Source of the DNA: Paracidovorax avenae ATCC 19860
GTDB lineage: Bacteria > Pseudomonadota > Gammaproteobacteria > Burkholderiales > Burkholderiaceae_C
Assembly (NCBI RefSeq): GCF_000176855.2
Contig: NC_015138.1
Span: forward strand, 2,232,001 to 2,296,000
DNA length: 64,000 nucleotides
Direction of reading: 5' to 3'
Position 1 is the stretch's first letter. Every line of letters begins with the position of its first letter. A program made the position numbers and the translations under genes. The notes under the pieces are model-generated. The model made no database searches and was not told where the DNA came from. It was given only the letters and a program-made list of their open reading frames with translations. Shown here piece after piece: positions 46,043-54,635 of the stretch.

Positions 46043-46722
46043 TCAATCAATCAGCCAATCGATAAATAAGTAAATAAAGAACGAAAGAAGGGATGAAGAG
46101 CATGAACCAGGAAAGCTTGGAGAACGCCATCGCTGCCGCATTGCGTGAGGCCCATGTGCGCGATACGACGGGCGATGAGGACGACACCGCAGCGCGGGGC
46201 ACCGCTGGAGCGGTAAGACAGCACGGATCACTGCGCGATGCACTCGCTGCGGCGATGGCCGCATGGCCGCAGGCATCCGGCCTGCCATCGATGCGGGACG
46301 TTGAAGTCGCGCAAGTCAAACCCATCGCTTTGTCGGACGCCATCGACGACGGATGGGCAAGCACGCGGCCGATGCTGTTGCAGCCCGGTCAAGGCGAAGA
46401 GGGGCAGACGGGTGTGTACGAAACGAAGCCCTGGATGTTGGAGTCGGGGAGTGATGCCTATCCGACGGCTACGGCTACGGGGACGGCGAATGCCGGAGCC
46501 GATCTCGCAAAGGCATTGTTGGGCGCCGCAGCGGGCGCTGGTTGGGCTGGCAGTTCTGCGCTCCTCGGAGCCCTGAGCGGGGCGACTTCCACAGTGGGCG
46601 GCTCTGCAGTGCTCGAGGGCAGCGTGCAGCAATTAGTGCAGGCGATGGCGGGGTTCTCTCCGCAGGGGGCGGGGCAGGTGACTCCAGGTGCTTCGCTGCC
46701 GGATCTGATGGTTTCACTGATC
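45926..46722 (+). repeat. Long direct repeat, copy 1 (hlyD end plus 212-aa gene)
   Basis: About 797 bp, starting inside the hlyD 3' end and running nearly to the stop of the 212-aa gene. It is repeated with few differences and no indels at an offset of 7,427 bp (53353-54149). The hlyD part of copy 2 is a non-coding remnant, so copy 1 is the parental position. Confidence 0.92.
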
Positions 46723-46740
46723 ACGAATCCGCAAGCATAG
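46102..46740 (+). CDS. Small probable type I secretion substrate, copy 1 (212 aa)
   Basis: Start ATG 46102 is chosen because the in-frame ATG at 46093 is ACG in the second copy, and AGAAGGG is well placed for 46102. Residues 1-110 are polar. Residues ~125-165 are Ala/Gly-rich and hydrophobic (LLGAAAGAGWAGSSALLGAL) like a glycine-zipper segment. The last 40 residues (LVQAMAGFSPQGAGQ and beyond) align with the C-termini of both RTX proteins (LVSAMAGFAPPAAGQ), where type I secretion signals lie. I infer that it is itself exported. Its function is unknown: bacteriocin-like, adhesin-like or a partner of the RTX protein. Confidence 0.75.
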   Translation: MNQESLENAIAAALREAHVRDTTGDEDDTAARGTAGAVRQHGSLRDALAAAMAAWPQASGLPSMRDVEVAQVKPIALSDAIDDGWASTRPMLLQPGQGEEGQTGVYETKPWMLESGSDAYPTATATGTANAGADLAKALLGAAAGAGWAGSSALLGALSGATSTVGGSAVLEGSVQQLVQAMAGFSPQGAGQVTPGASLPDLMVSLITNPQA

Positions 46741-47023
46741 TATTGAGATTTGCTTCGTATGGCAGCACATCAATAAACGTTTTTTCTTTCTTGTATTAAG
46801 CTGTCGAAAAATCGCTGGGTTTTGTGCATGCTCCAGTAAGGCCCGAATTAAGAATCGGCGCGATAAAAATTAATGGCTCAAAATTTGAAGGGACTCGATA
46901 TGGTGGTCGTGATTTTCCAGGAGATTTTTTGAGGGATACAGAGGCTCTGTAATAATCGTAAGCAGGTGAATGAGGTGGTGAGATCGTTCGTTAAATTCCG
47001 GCAGGTGATGTGATGGAGGATGC
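46741..47023 (+). pseudogene. Possible decayed gene remnant in AT-rich gap
   Basis: 283 bp of low-GC sequence with no intact gene. From GTG 46824 one frame reads a protein-like stretch (IKINGSKFEGTRYGGRDFPG) to TAA 46950. A different frame then continues plausibly (NRKQVNEVVRSFVKFRQVM) to TGA 47011-47013. This looks like a frameshifted tail of a lost gene, perhaps an older toxin or immunity protein, directly before the 280-aa gene. Evidence is weak because the reading is short. Confidence 0.3.
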
Positions 47024-47866
47024 GTGGAGAAATTAAAAAATGGAAGCGGCATGCATAAAGGCAGGCGGATCTTGGTGGTTTTTGTTCTGATGTGCCTGGG
47101 GGCGGGTTATTTGTTATGGCGTTTGATCCCGGGGACGTTTGCATTTGCACATGGATTTCAGTCGCAAGAAATGGCTGCTGTGCAATATGCCGACCAAACG
47201 GTGCGGGCAAATTTGGGTGGAATTTTTGTAGCTATTCCTTCATATTTTGTAGAGTATTTGGAATACGATGGTGATCCTGGGTGGAGAGATAAGGGTAGAG
47301 CGAGACCTGTGAGGACGTTAGATTCAAAAATAGCTAGCTTTGGTTTTGATGTGCGCTATCCAGACATGGCTGGAAAGAGTACGCCTGAATTATGGGGGGA
47401 TTACAGAAAAAGGAAGTTATCGGATAGCCAGTGGATTCGCGTGGTTTTAATTTCTGGTGAAATATATCCAGGCCTTTATTCCACTGATCGTCTGGCGCGG
47501 CAGAATATTGATTCAAACCCCGGTGCTGGGATGGGGAAATATGAAAAACTAAGTAAAAATCAGCATGGTTTGGAGGTGTATGCTTTTGCTGGTGTGAATC
47601 CTAAAAATGGAAAGCCTTATCGTGAACTCCCGCATGCCGATGATGTTTTTGTAAAAAGAAACGGCGAGGATCGGGTGGTGACTTTCATAAAGTGTAGCAA
47701 CAGACAAGTACCATCCGCACCTTGTAGTCAATATTTTGATCTAGAACCGGAAATGCATGTATCGGTGACTGTGAGTTATCGGCGTGGCTTGATTTCGGAT
47801 TGGCAAGGTATTCAGGAGAGTGTGAAAAAGACGGTGTTGGGTTTTTCTGTTACTGGAAGATACTAA
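47024..47866 (+). CDS. Membrane-anchored protein, probable immunity protein of RTX unit 1
   Basis: 280 aa, markedly AT-rich compared with the secretion genes. GTG 47024 has GGAGG five bases upstream; ATG 47051 is an alternative. A positively charged start and one hydrophobic helix (ILVVFVLMCLGAGYLLW) point to an inner-membrane anchor with the rest in the periplasm. The periplasmic part is β-rich with two late cysteines (IKCSNRQVPSAPCSQYF). It ends 16 bp before the RTX gene, the usual place of a cognate immunity gene. No homologue named; the role is inferred from position, low GC and absence from unit 2. Confidence 0.6.
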   Translation: MEKLKNGSGMHKGRRILVVFVLMCLGAGYLLWRLIPGTFAFAHGFQSQEMAAVQYADQTVRANLGGIFVAIPSYFVEYLEYDGDPGWRDKGRARPVRTLDSKIASFGFDVRYPDMAGKSTPELWGDYRKRKLSDSQWIRVVLISGEIYPGLYSTDRLARQNIDSNPGAGMGKYEKLSKNQHGLEVYAFAGVNPKNGKPYRELPHADDVFVKRNGEDRVVTFIKCSNRQVPSAPCSQYFDLEPEMHVSVTVSYRRGLISDWQGIQESVKKTVLGFSVTGRY

Positions 47867-48562
47867 AGCTTGGGAGTGAATTGTGGAACTTTTAACCATA
47901 TCGCAGTTGACGACGTATAAAGCGCAGATCGGGGCTGGAGGTGTTGAGGCTGCTAGGCAGGTATAATCCGATATTTATGCGAAAGGATATAATTATGCAG
48001 GTTGGGCTTTAGGTGTTGCCACCGGGGACACCATTACTGGGCAATCTGCTTTGGATTACCTCGGCGGCACGGCAATGATCGGACTTGGTGGTGATGCTTG
48101 CCGCAACTTGACGCCAGCGCAGATTGATAGTATTCGTGTCGACATGTCTATTGGATATATAAATACCCTGATTGACATTGCTGGAAGAAAAAATGGAATT
48201 GTAGATCGGGATGTGAATTTCATTGAAACATCCAATTTCCATCAACAAGCCTTTGAGAAGAATGGCCTGACTCTCGAAAATTGGACCCTCAATGTGCCCA
48301 TGGAGATTATCCGCCGAGAAAAAGGCGACAAAGCTGTGGAAGATTTGTGGGCTCGCATTAGAGAAACCGGCGGCGATGGCATCGATGCTCTGGTCATCAG
48401 CACCAGTTTGGCCAATGCGGTGGGCCATGCAGCGTTCTCCTCGGATGCTGGACTTCGACAAATTGCCCAGGAGTGGATTGACAAGGTACCTGGCGTCGCT
48501 AACTGGAATCAGATATCACGGTTCATAGACGTCTTTTCCAGTTCGTGGAAGCTGACCCTGGA

Positions 48563-49848
48563 GGGAACCTCTCAAAACCCGGCCACTCCCTTGTTCACCG
48601 ACAAGACCTGAGCCGTCCTCCTTGCCATGATCTCTCCTCGCAGCGCCTTGAAGTTCGATCTGTTTGCCGAGGCGTCGCGCCAGCATAAGAGAGATGAAGT
48701 GGGCGATCCGTTGCAGGTGATCGCGCGGCACATCGACTTCGCCGAGCTGGCGCGGCTGGTGGATGCACTCATCGAGCGCGGCGATGGCCGCAAGGGTGGT
48801 CGGCCGGCCTATCCCATCGAGGTGATGGTGCGCATCCTGGTCTTGAAGCGCCTGTACAACCTGTCGGACGAGCAGATGGAATACCAGTTGCTGGACCGGG
48901 CGAGCTATCAGCGCTTTTGTCTGCTGCAAGACGCGATGAACGTGCCGGACCGCAACACGATCTGGCGCTTCGGCGAGCGGCTGGGCGTTGACGGGGCGAC
49001 GGCGTTGTTCCAGGGTGTGGATGCGCAACTGCACCGCCATGGCTACATCGCCCGTGGCGGACAGGCCATCGATGCCACGCTGGTGCCCGCGCCCCGCCAG
49101 CGCCTGGACAGGCAGGAGCGCGAGGCCCTGGCCGAAGGCAGAACGCCCGATTGGAGCGAGGCCGAGCGCCGGCAAAAGGATGTGGACGCCACGCACACGA
49201 AGAAGCACGGCAAGGGCTACTTCGGCTACAAGCTCAGCGTGAGCGTGGACCTCAAGCACGGCTTCATCCGCAGGATCGCCACGGGCACGGCCAGCGAGCA
49301 TGACGGACACCACTTCGACGAGGTGCTGGACCTGCACAACACCGGGCGTGCAGTGCATACGGACAAGGCCTACGCGAGCCGGCAGCGCCAGCAGCTACTC
49401 AAGGTGCTGGGCTTGGTGGACGCGATGCAACGCAGGGCTCGGCCGGGCAAGCCACTGAGCGAGTGCCAGCAAAGGCGCAACCAGCGCATCGCAAAGAAGC
49501 GTGCCAAGGTGGAGCATGTGTTTGCCGGTCTCCGTCACCTGGGCGGCAAGTTCGTTCGCACGATCGGGCAGACCCGCGCCACGGTGGCGATGACGATGAT
49601 GGCTGCCTGCTACAACCTCAAGCGCCTGGCGTCGTTCCTGCATCGGCAAGTGGATGCGTTCTTCAAGCCATCGGCTGCCAAGGCACGGGTGCGCCTGCAA
49701 CCGTCAAAAGCGTGAGCCTTGCGGGGGGCAAAGGCCCCTGTACATGGGCTGCGTCCCACCCACCGAGCAGGTGTCCGAGCGCATTCGGGGCGCTGGAATC
49801 TGACGACACGCCGGAAAAACTGGCTGGTGGCGGTTGTGAGAGGCTCCC
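48563..49848 (+). mobile_element. IS5-family insertion sequence, 1,286 bp
   Basis: Ends are imperfect inverted repeats: left GGGAACCTCTCAAAACC, right (complement) GGGAGCCTCTCACAACC. The element is flanked by TGGA at 48559-48562 and 49849-49852, a 4-bp target duplication in the RTX gene. It carries a single transposase gene on the plus strand, in the same direction as the interrupted gene. Confidence 0.9.
48627..49715 (+). CDS. IS5-family transposase
   Basis: 362 aa DDE transposase, intact. An N-terminal DUF772-type domain (ALIERGDGRKGGRPAYPIEVMVRIL, YQLLDRASYQRFC) is followed by the catalytic core. The first Asp is in QAIDATLV, the second in VHTDKAY, and the Glu in the KRAKVEHVFAGLRH helix. 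Full length with no frameshift, so the element may still move. GC content matches the genome, unlike the AT-rich toxin N-terminus it interrupts. Confidence 0.95.
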   Translation: MISPRSALKFDLFAEASRQHKRDEVGDPLQVIARHIDFAELARLVDALIERGDGRKGGRPAYPIEVMVRILVLKRLYNLSDEQMEYQLLDRASYQRFCLLQDAMNVPDRNTIWRFGERLGVDGATALFQGVDAQLHRHGYIARGGQAIDATLVPAPRQRLDRQEREALAEGRTPDWSEAERRQKDVDATHTKKHGKGYFGYKLSVSVDLKHGFIRRIATGTASEHDGHHFDEVLDLHNTGRAVHTDKAYASRQRQQLLKVLGLVDAMQRRARPGKPLSECQQRRNQRIAKKRAKVEHVFAGLRHLGGKFVRTIGQTRATVAMTMMAACYNLKRLASFLHRQVDAFFKPSAAKARVRLQPSKA

Positions 49849-49911
49849 TGGAGGGGTGGGGCAACGACATCATTCGCACAGTTAATGACCTGTTCCTCCA
49901 AGCACTTAATT

Positions 49912-51315
49912 GGATTGCGCCAAAGGACCCCCTGGTCCTCGACCTGGACGGCGACGGCATAGAAGCGGTAGGCATCGACCCCACCCGCCCCATCCTCTTC
50001 GACCACGACGGCGATGGCACCAGGAACGCCACGGGCTGGATCAAGGGCGACGACGGCATCGTGGTGCTGGATCGCAACGGCAACGGCCTGATCGATTCGG
50101 GGCGCGAGCTGTTCGGCGACCAGACGCTGCGCGAGGGGGCGCAGGCGGGCCAGGGCATGTTCTATGCCAACGGCTACGAAGCCCTGGCAGGGCAGGACGG
50201 CAATGGCGACGGCGTGATCGACGCGGCGGACACGGCCTATGGCCAGCTGCGGATCTGGAAGGACGTGAACCAGGACGGCATCAGCCAGGTGGGCGAGCTG
50301 CACACGCTGTCCGACCTGGGCATCGCGCGCCTCAACGTCAAGGGCCAGCGCAGCAGCATCGACCTGGGCAACGGCAACACCCAGCCCTGGAGCGGCAGCT
50401 TCACGCGCATGGACGGCAGCCAGGGCATGAGCGGCGTGGCAGAGGTCTCGGGCAGCCTGCTGCTGGCCAGCAACAACTTCTATCGGGAGTTCCCCGACGA
50501 CCCGGTGCCGACCGCCGCGGCACAAGCCCTGCCGCAGATGGGCGGCGCGGGGTGGGCACGCGACCTGCGCGAAGCCATGAGCCTGGGCAACGACAAGTCG
50601 CAGGCGCTGCAGGAGAAGGTGCAGGCCTTTGCGGCGGGCACGACGCGCGACGCGCAGATGGCGGCGGTCGATGGGCTGATCACCGAGTGGGCGCGGTCTT
50701 CGGGCAAGCTCGTGGAGACCTTGCGTTTCCACAGCCTGTATTTCGATGCGGCCACGCACCAGTGGGACATCGCGACGCCCGACACCCCCATCGACCCACG
50801 CCACCTGCCCGGCACGGAGGGCACGTTGTCGGTGGACATGCCCGATGTGGGAACGCTGTGGACGGATCCGGCGACGGGGCAGCAAAGGCCGCTGACGGAG
50901 GAGGACCGGACGGCGCTGTACAAGAAGCTCAATGCGCTGGAGGTGTTCAACGGCACGCGCTTCGTGACCTTCGACCGCAACGTGCGTCCTGATTCCAGCG
51001 AAGGCAGTGGTGGTACGCCGGTAGGTGGCAGCTCAGGCAGTGGCAATGGTGGTGGGGGCAGTGGTGGTGGGGGCAGTGGCGCGGAAGCCGACCTGACCTA
51101 CCGGGTGTCCGCCCGCATTTCCACGACCCAGTTGGAACTGCTGGCCCAGAGCTATGAGCAACTGCGCGAGAGCGTGTATGCGGCGCTGGTGACGCAGACG
51201 AGGCTCAGGCCGTACCTGGACAGCGTGGAGCTGTTGGTGGACGAGAAGGGGATTCGTTTCGACACGTCGGCGCTGTCGTCGATGCTGGAGGCGAAGAAGG
51301 GGGCCAGCGAGCGTG
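49912..51315 (+). repeat. RTX central module, copy 1
   Basis: About 1.4 kb, from the tryptophan codon before IAPKDPL to the ASERD codons, nearly identical in DNA to 55191-56573. The main difference is a 21-bp longer Gly/Ser linker here (about 51025-51075). It encodes the EF-hand loops and helical region common to both RTX proteins. Confidence 0.9.
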
Positions 51316-52157
51316 ATGGTTTGATTGATCTGGTTGAACTCATTGAATATCAGGGGCCAGTGGTTGGCGCTGTTGGATTCGACGGGGTCGGACTTCTTTC
51401 GCGTTGGATTGAATCCTTGCCAGCCGATGCGCCATTACGGTCGGAGTTGCCCGCCCTAAGGGTTTTCATGGCCACTGCGACGACAGGCTCCGACCGGAAC
51501 GACATTTACTTGGGAGATAACGGCGCAAATAGTTTTTCTTCCGGAGCTGGAGATGATTGGCTTAGGGGCCTGGAGGGCAACGACCATTTGGCTGCTGGCA
51601 GCGGTAATGACGTGCTCGAAGGAGGTGCGGGCGATGATTCGCTGCAGGGCCAGGCGGGTAACGACCGACTGCTGGGTGGCGAAGGCGCGGATGTGCTGCA
51701 AGGCGGCGATGGAGACGACGTGCTCGAAGGGGGGGCGGGCAACGACATCCTGGCCGGTGGCGTGTATGACACCTGGAACGGCAACTACAGCGGCGCGGGC
51801 AACGACACCTACCTGTTCGGCCGGGGAGATGGGCAAGACATCATCATCGACGACGACGCTACCGTGGGCAACCTGGACAAACTCGTCTTCAAGACCGGCG
51901 TGGCCGTGGCCGACGTGCTGGCCGTGCGCGACGGCGACGCCCTGATCCTCAAGATCAACGGCACCACCGACCAAGTGCGCATCGACAGCTACTTCAGCAA
52001 CGACGGCATGAACAACCGGCAGATCGAGGAGATACGCTTCACCGACTCGGCCACCACCGTATGGAAGCTGGCAGACATCAAAGCCCGGATGCTCACCGGC
52101 ACCGCAGGCAACGACACCATCATCGGCTACGCCACGGCGGACACCATCAACGGGGAT

Positions 52158-52997
52158 GACGGCAACGACACGCTGGAAGGGCGTGGTGGCAACGACCTGC
52201 TCGAAGGTGGCGCGGGCAACGACTCGCTCTATGGCCAGGCAGGCAACGACCGGCTGCTGGGCGGCGATGGTGCGGACGTGCTGCAAGGCGGCGACGGAGA
52301 CGACGTGCTCGATGGCGGCGCGGGCAATGACATCCTGGCCGGTGGCGTGTACGACACCTGGAACGGCAGCTTCCGAGGGGCGGGCAACGACACGTACCTG
52401 TTCGGCCGGGGCGACGGCCAGGACACGATCTACAACGACGATGCTGCCGCAGGCCACCTGGACAAGCTGGTGTTCAAGGCGGGCGTGAAGCCCGCAGACG
52501 TTCAGATCGAGCGCCAGGACAACGAACTGGTGCTGCGCATTGCCGGCAGCGATGACCAGGTGCGCGTGATCAACTACTTCCTGGACGATGCGGCTGGTGG
52601 CTGGGCGCTGGGCGGGATCGGCTTCGAGGACGATGCGCAGACGCTCTGGAGCGTGCAGGACGTGAAGCTGATGGCGCTGCAGGGCACGGCGGGTGGCAAC
52701 CGCATCGTGGGCTATGCGAGCGACGACACGCTGCAGGGGCTGGACGGCAACGACACGCTGGAAGGGCGCGGCGGCAACGACCTGCTCGAAGGTGGCGCGG
52801 GCAACGACTCGCTCTATGGCCAGGCAGGCAACGACCGGCTGCTGGGCGGCGATGGTGCGGACGTGCTGCAAGGCGGCGACGGAGACGACGTGCTCGATGG
52901 CGGCGCGGGCAACGACATCCTGGCCGGCGGCGTGTACGACACCTGGAACGGCAGCTTTCGGGGGGCGGGCAACGACACGTACCTGTTCGGCCGGGGC
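52158..52997 (+). repeat. Two 255-bp near-identical RTX repeat blocks, 585 bp apart
   Basis: 52158-52412 and 52743-52997 differ at only a handful of bases. Each encodes about ten Ca-binding nonapeptides followed by a VYDTWNGSFRGAGNDTYLFG module. A related but more diverged block precedes them at about 51600-51840. Confidence 0.85.
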
Positions 52998-53352
52998 TCG
53001 CAGGCTGACCGGATCGTCGATGAAGACTCCACGCCCGGCAATGTCGATGTGCTCTCCGTGGGACCGGGAGTCGCGACCGATCAGCTCTGGTTCCGCCGGG
53101 AAGGCAACGACCTGGAGGTGAGCATCATCGGTACGGAAGACCGGGCCACGATCGCGAACTGGTACGCGGGCAGCGCCAATCATCTGGAGAAGATCCAGAC
53201 GTCCGACGGAAAGGTGCTGCTGGACAGCCAGGTGGATGCTCTGGTGTCGGCCATGGCGGCGTTTGCGCCTCCCGCTGCCGGGCAGACGACCTTGCCCAAC
53301 GACTACGCCACCACACTGCAGCCGAAAATTGCAGCCAACTGGCAGTGACCGG

Positions 53353-54149
53353 AAGCTCGCGTTGGGCATGAACCTGACCGCGGAGATCAAGACGGGCCAG
53401 CGCCGGGTCATCGAGTACCTGCTGAGCCCGATCCAGAAGGCCGGTAACGAGAGCCTGCGCGAGCGCTGATCAATCAATCAGCCAATCGATAAATAAGTAA
53501 ATAAAGAACGAAAGAAGGGACGAAGAGCATGAACCAGGAAAGCTTGGAGAACGCCATCGCTGCCGCATTGCGTGAGGCCCATGTGCGCGACACGACGGGC
53601 GATGAGGACGACACCGCGGCGCGGGGCACCGCTGGAGCGGTAGGACGGCACGGATCACTGCGCGATGCACTCGCTGCGGTGATGGCCGCATGGCCACAGG
53701 ACTCCGGCCTGCCATCGATGCGGGACGTTGAAGTGGCGCAAGTCAAACCTATCGCTTTGTCGGACGCCATCGACGACGGATGGGCAAGCACGCGGCCGAT
53801 GCTGTTGCAGCCCGGTCAAGGCGAAGAGGGGCAGACGGGTGTGTACGAAACGAAGCCCTGGATGTTGGAGTCGGGGAGTGATGCCTATCCGACGGCTACG
53901 GCTACGGGGACGGCGAATGCCGGAGCCGATCTCGCAAAGGCGTTGATGAGCGCCGCGGCGGACGCTGGTGTAGCTGGCAGGTCTGCGCTCCTCGGAGCCC
54001 TGAGCGGGGCGATTTCCACGGTGGGCGGCTCTGCAGTGCTCGAGGGCAGCGTGCAGCAGTTGGTGCAGGCGATGGCGGGGTTCTCGCCGCAAGGGGCGGG
54101 GCAGGTGACTCCAGGCGCTTCGCTGCCGGATCTGATGGTTTCGTTGATC
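53353..54149 (+). repeat. Long direct repeat, copy 2 (hlyD remnant plus 212-aa gene)
   Basis: Begins 5 bp after the RTX-1 stop with a fragment of the hlyD 3' end (about 117 bp including its stop), which has no start and no function here. It continues through the same spacer, including the ATCAATCAATCAGCC stretch, into the second 212-aa gene. Confidence 0.92.
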
Positions 54150-54167
54150 GCGCCCTCGCAGATTTAA
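53529..54167 (+). CDS. Small probable type I secretion substrate, copy 2 (212 aa)
   Basis: Same length as copy 1 and close to identical, with changes concentrated in the Ala/Gly-rich segment (KALMSAAADAGVAGRSALLG) and at the very end (SLIAPSQI). Start ATG 53529 (MNQESLENAIAAALREAHV); the position equivalent to the first Met of copy 1 is ACG. It keeps the C-terminal LVQAMAGFSPQGAGQ motif shared with the RTX proteins. Located 15 bp before the lipoprotein gene of unit 2. Confidence 0.75.
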   Translation: MNQESLENAIAAALREAHVRDTTGDEDDTAARGTAGAVGRHGSLRDALAAVMAAWPQDSGLPSMRDVEVAQVKPIALSDAIDDGWASTRPMLLQPGQGEEGQTGVYETKPWMLESGSDAYPTATATGTANAGADLAKALMSAAADAGVAGRSALLGALSGAISTVGGSAVLEGSVQQLVQAMAGFSPQGAGQVTPGASLPDLMVSLIAPSQI

Positions 54168-54182
54168 ATTAATGGAGATTAT

Positions 54183-54635
54183 ATGGGTGTTAATTTTGAA
54201 AAATTATACTTTCCTATAGTCCTAGCGTTTTGTTTATCTTTTTTGGGTTGTGATAAGCCTGCGTCGTTGCCCAAGGAGAAACCGGTGGTGACGGCTGGGA
54301 GTAATGCAAAAAAAGAAGATGCTGTTGTTTACATGAGAAGCAGGGCTCCGGAGAAGTTCGACTTAGATGCAGTGTTTTTGGGTAGTCGGGAAACGGTGTT
54401 TTTTAAGGCTATGGGGCTGAATCCTGATGGCTTGCCTCTTGTTTCCATAGCGGAAAATGTTGAGTCTGGCTTTGATTTGGGTATATATCATGATCGTTTC
54501 GATGTGATTGTCGATCGTGAAAAAGGTATTCTATGTTTGAAAGAACAATGCATTAAAATATATATGATCTGCCCATCGGAAAAATATAAGAAAAAAGATG
54601 AAATTTGTAAATATTATAACCAAGCAAAAGGATAA
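54183..54635 (+). CDS. Lipoprotein, probable immunity protein of RTX unit 2
   Basis: 150 aa, very AT-rich. Start ATG 54183 has GGAG six bases upstream. A hydrophobic signal ends SFLGC with Cys23 as the likely lipid attachment; the lipobox is slightly atypical (Phe at -3, Leu at -2). The mature domain has no recognised family and contains cysteines near the end (LCLKEQC, MICPSEK, EICKYY). Its stop overlaps the RTX-2 start by one base (TAATG), so the two are translationally coupled. It is unrelated to the 280-aa protein of unit 1, as expected for cognate immunity proteins. The role is inferred. Confidence 0.65.
   Translation: MGVNFEKLYFPIVLAFCLSFLGCDKPASLPKEKPVVTAGSNAKKEDAVVYMRSRAPEKFDLDAVFLGSRETVFFKAMGLNPDGLPLVSIAENVESGFDLGIYHDRFDVIVDREKGILCLKEQCIKIYMICPSEKYKKKDEICKYYNQAKG

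Larger units (their letters stand above)
47883..53348 (+). pseudogene. RTX protein of unit 1, disrupted by a stop codon and an IS element
   Basis: GTG 47883 has GGGAG six bases upstream. The frame hits TAA at 47964-47966 (codon 28, likely TAC/TAT to TAA), then is open to the IS at 48563. Joining 47883-48562 to 49853-53348 gives 1,392 codons in one frame, reading LTLEGWGNDI across the scar. Domains: an N-terminal ~230-residue region of unknown function (ATGDTITGQSALDYLGG); a region of EF-hand-like Ca loops (DLDGDG, DHDGDG, DRNGNG, DGNGDG); a Gly/Ser linker; three blocks of GGxGxDxL Ca-binding repeats; and the C-terminal LVSAMAAFAPPAAGQ secretion motif. The downstream half has a long open frame starting inside the IS, but no credible start signal. 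Confidence 0.9.

Noticed and set aside
49719..49911. Start of the downstream RTX-1 frame inside the IS as a genuine new gene start
   Set aside because: The TTG lies in the IS end, encodes IS-derived residues and has no ribosome-binding site. The frame is simply open across the junction.
51590..52985. Short regular repeats resembling a CRISPR array
   Set aside because: The repeats are 27-bp coding units for GGxGxDxL nonapeptides in an open frame, with no unique spacers.
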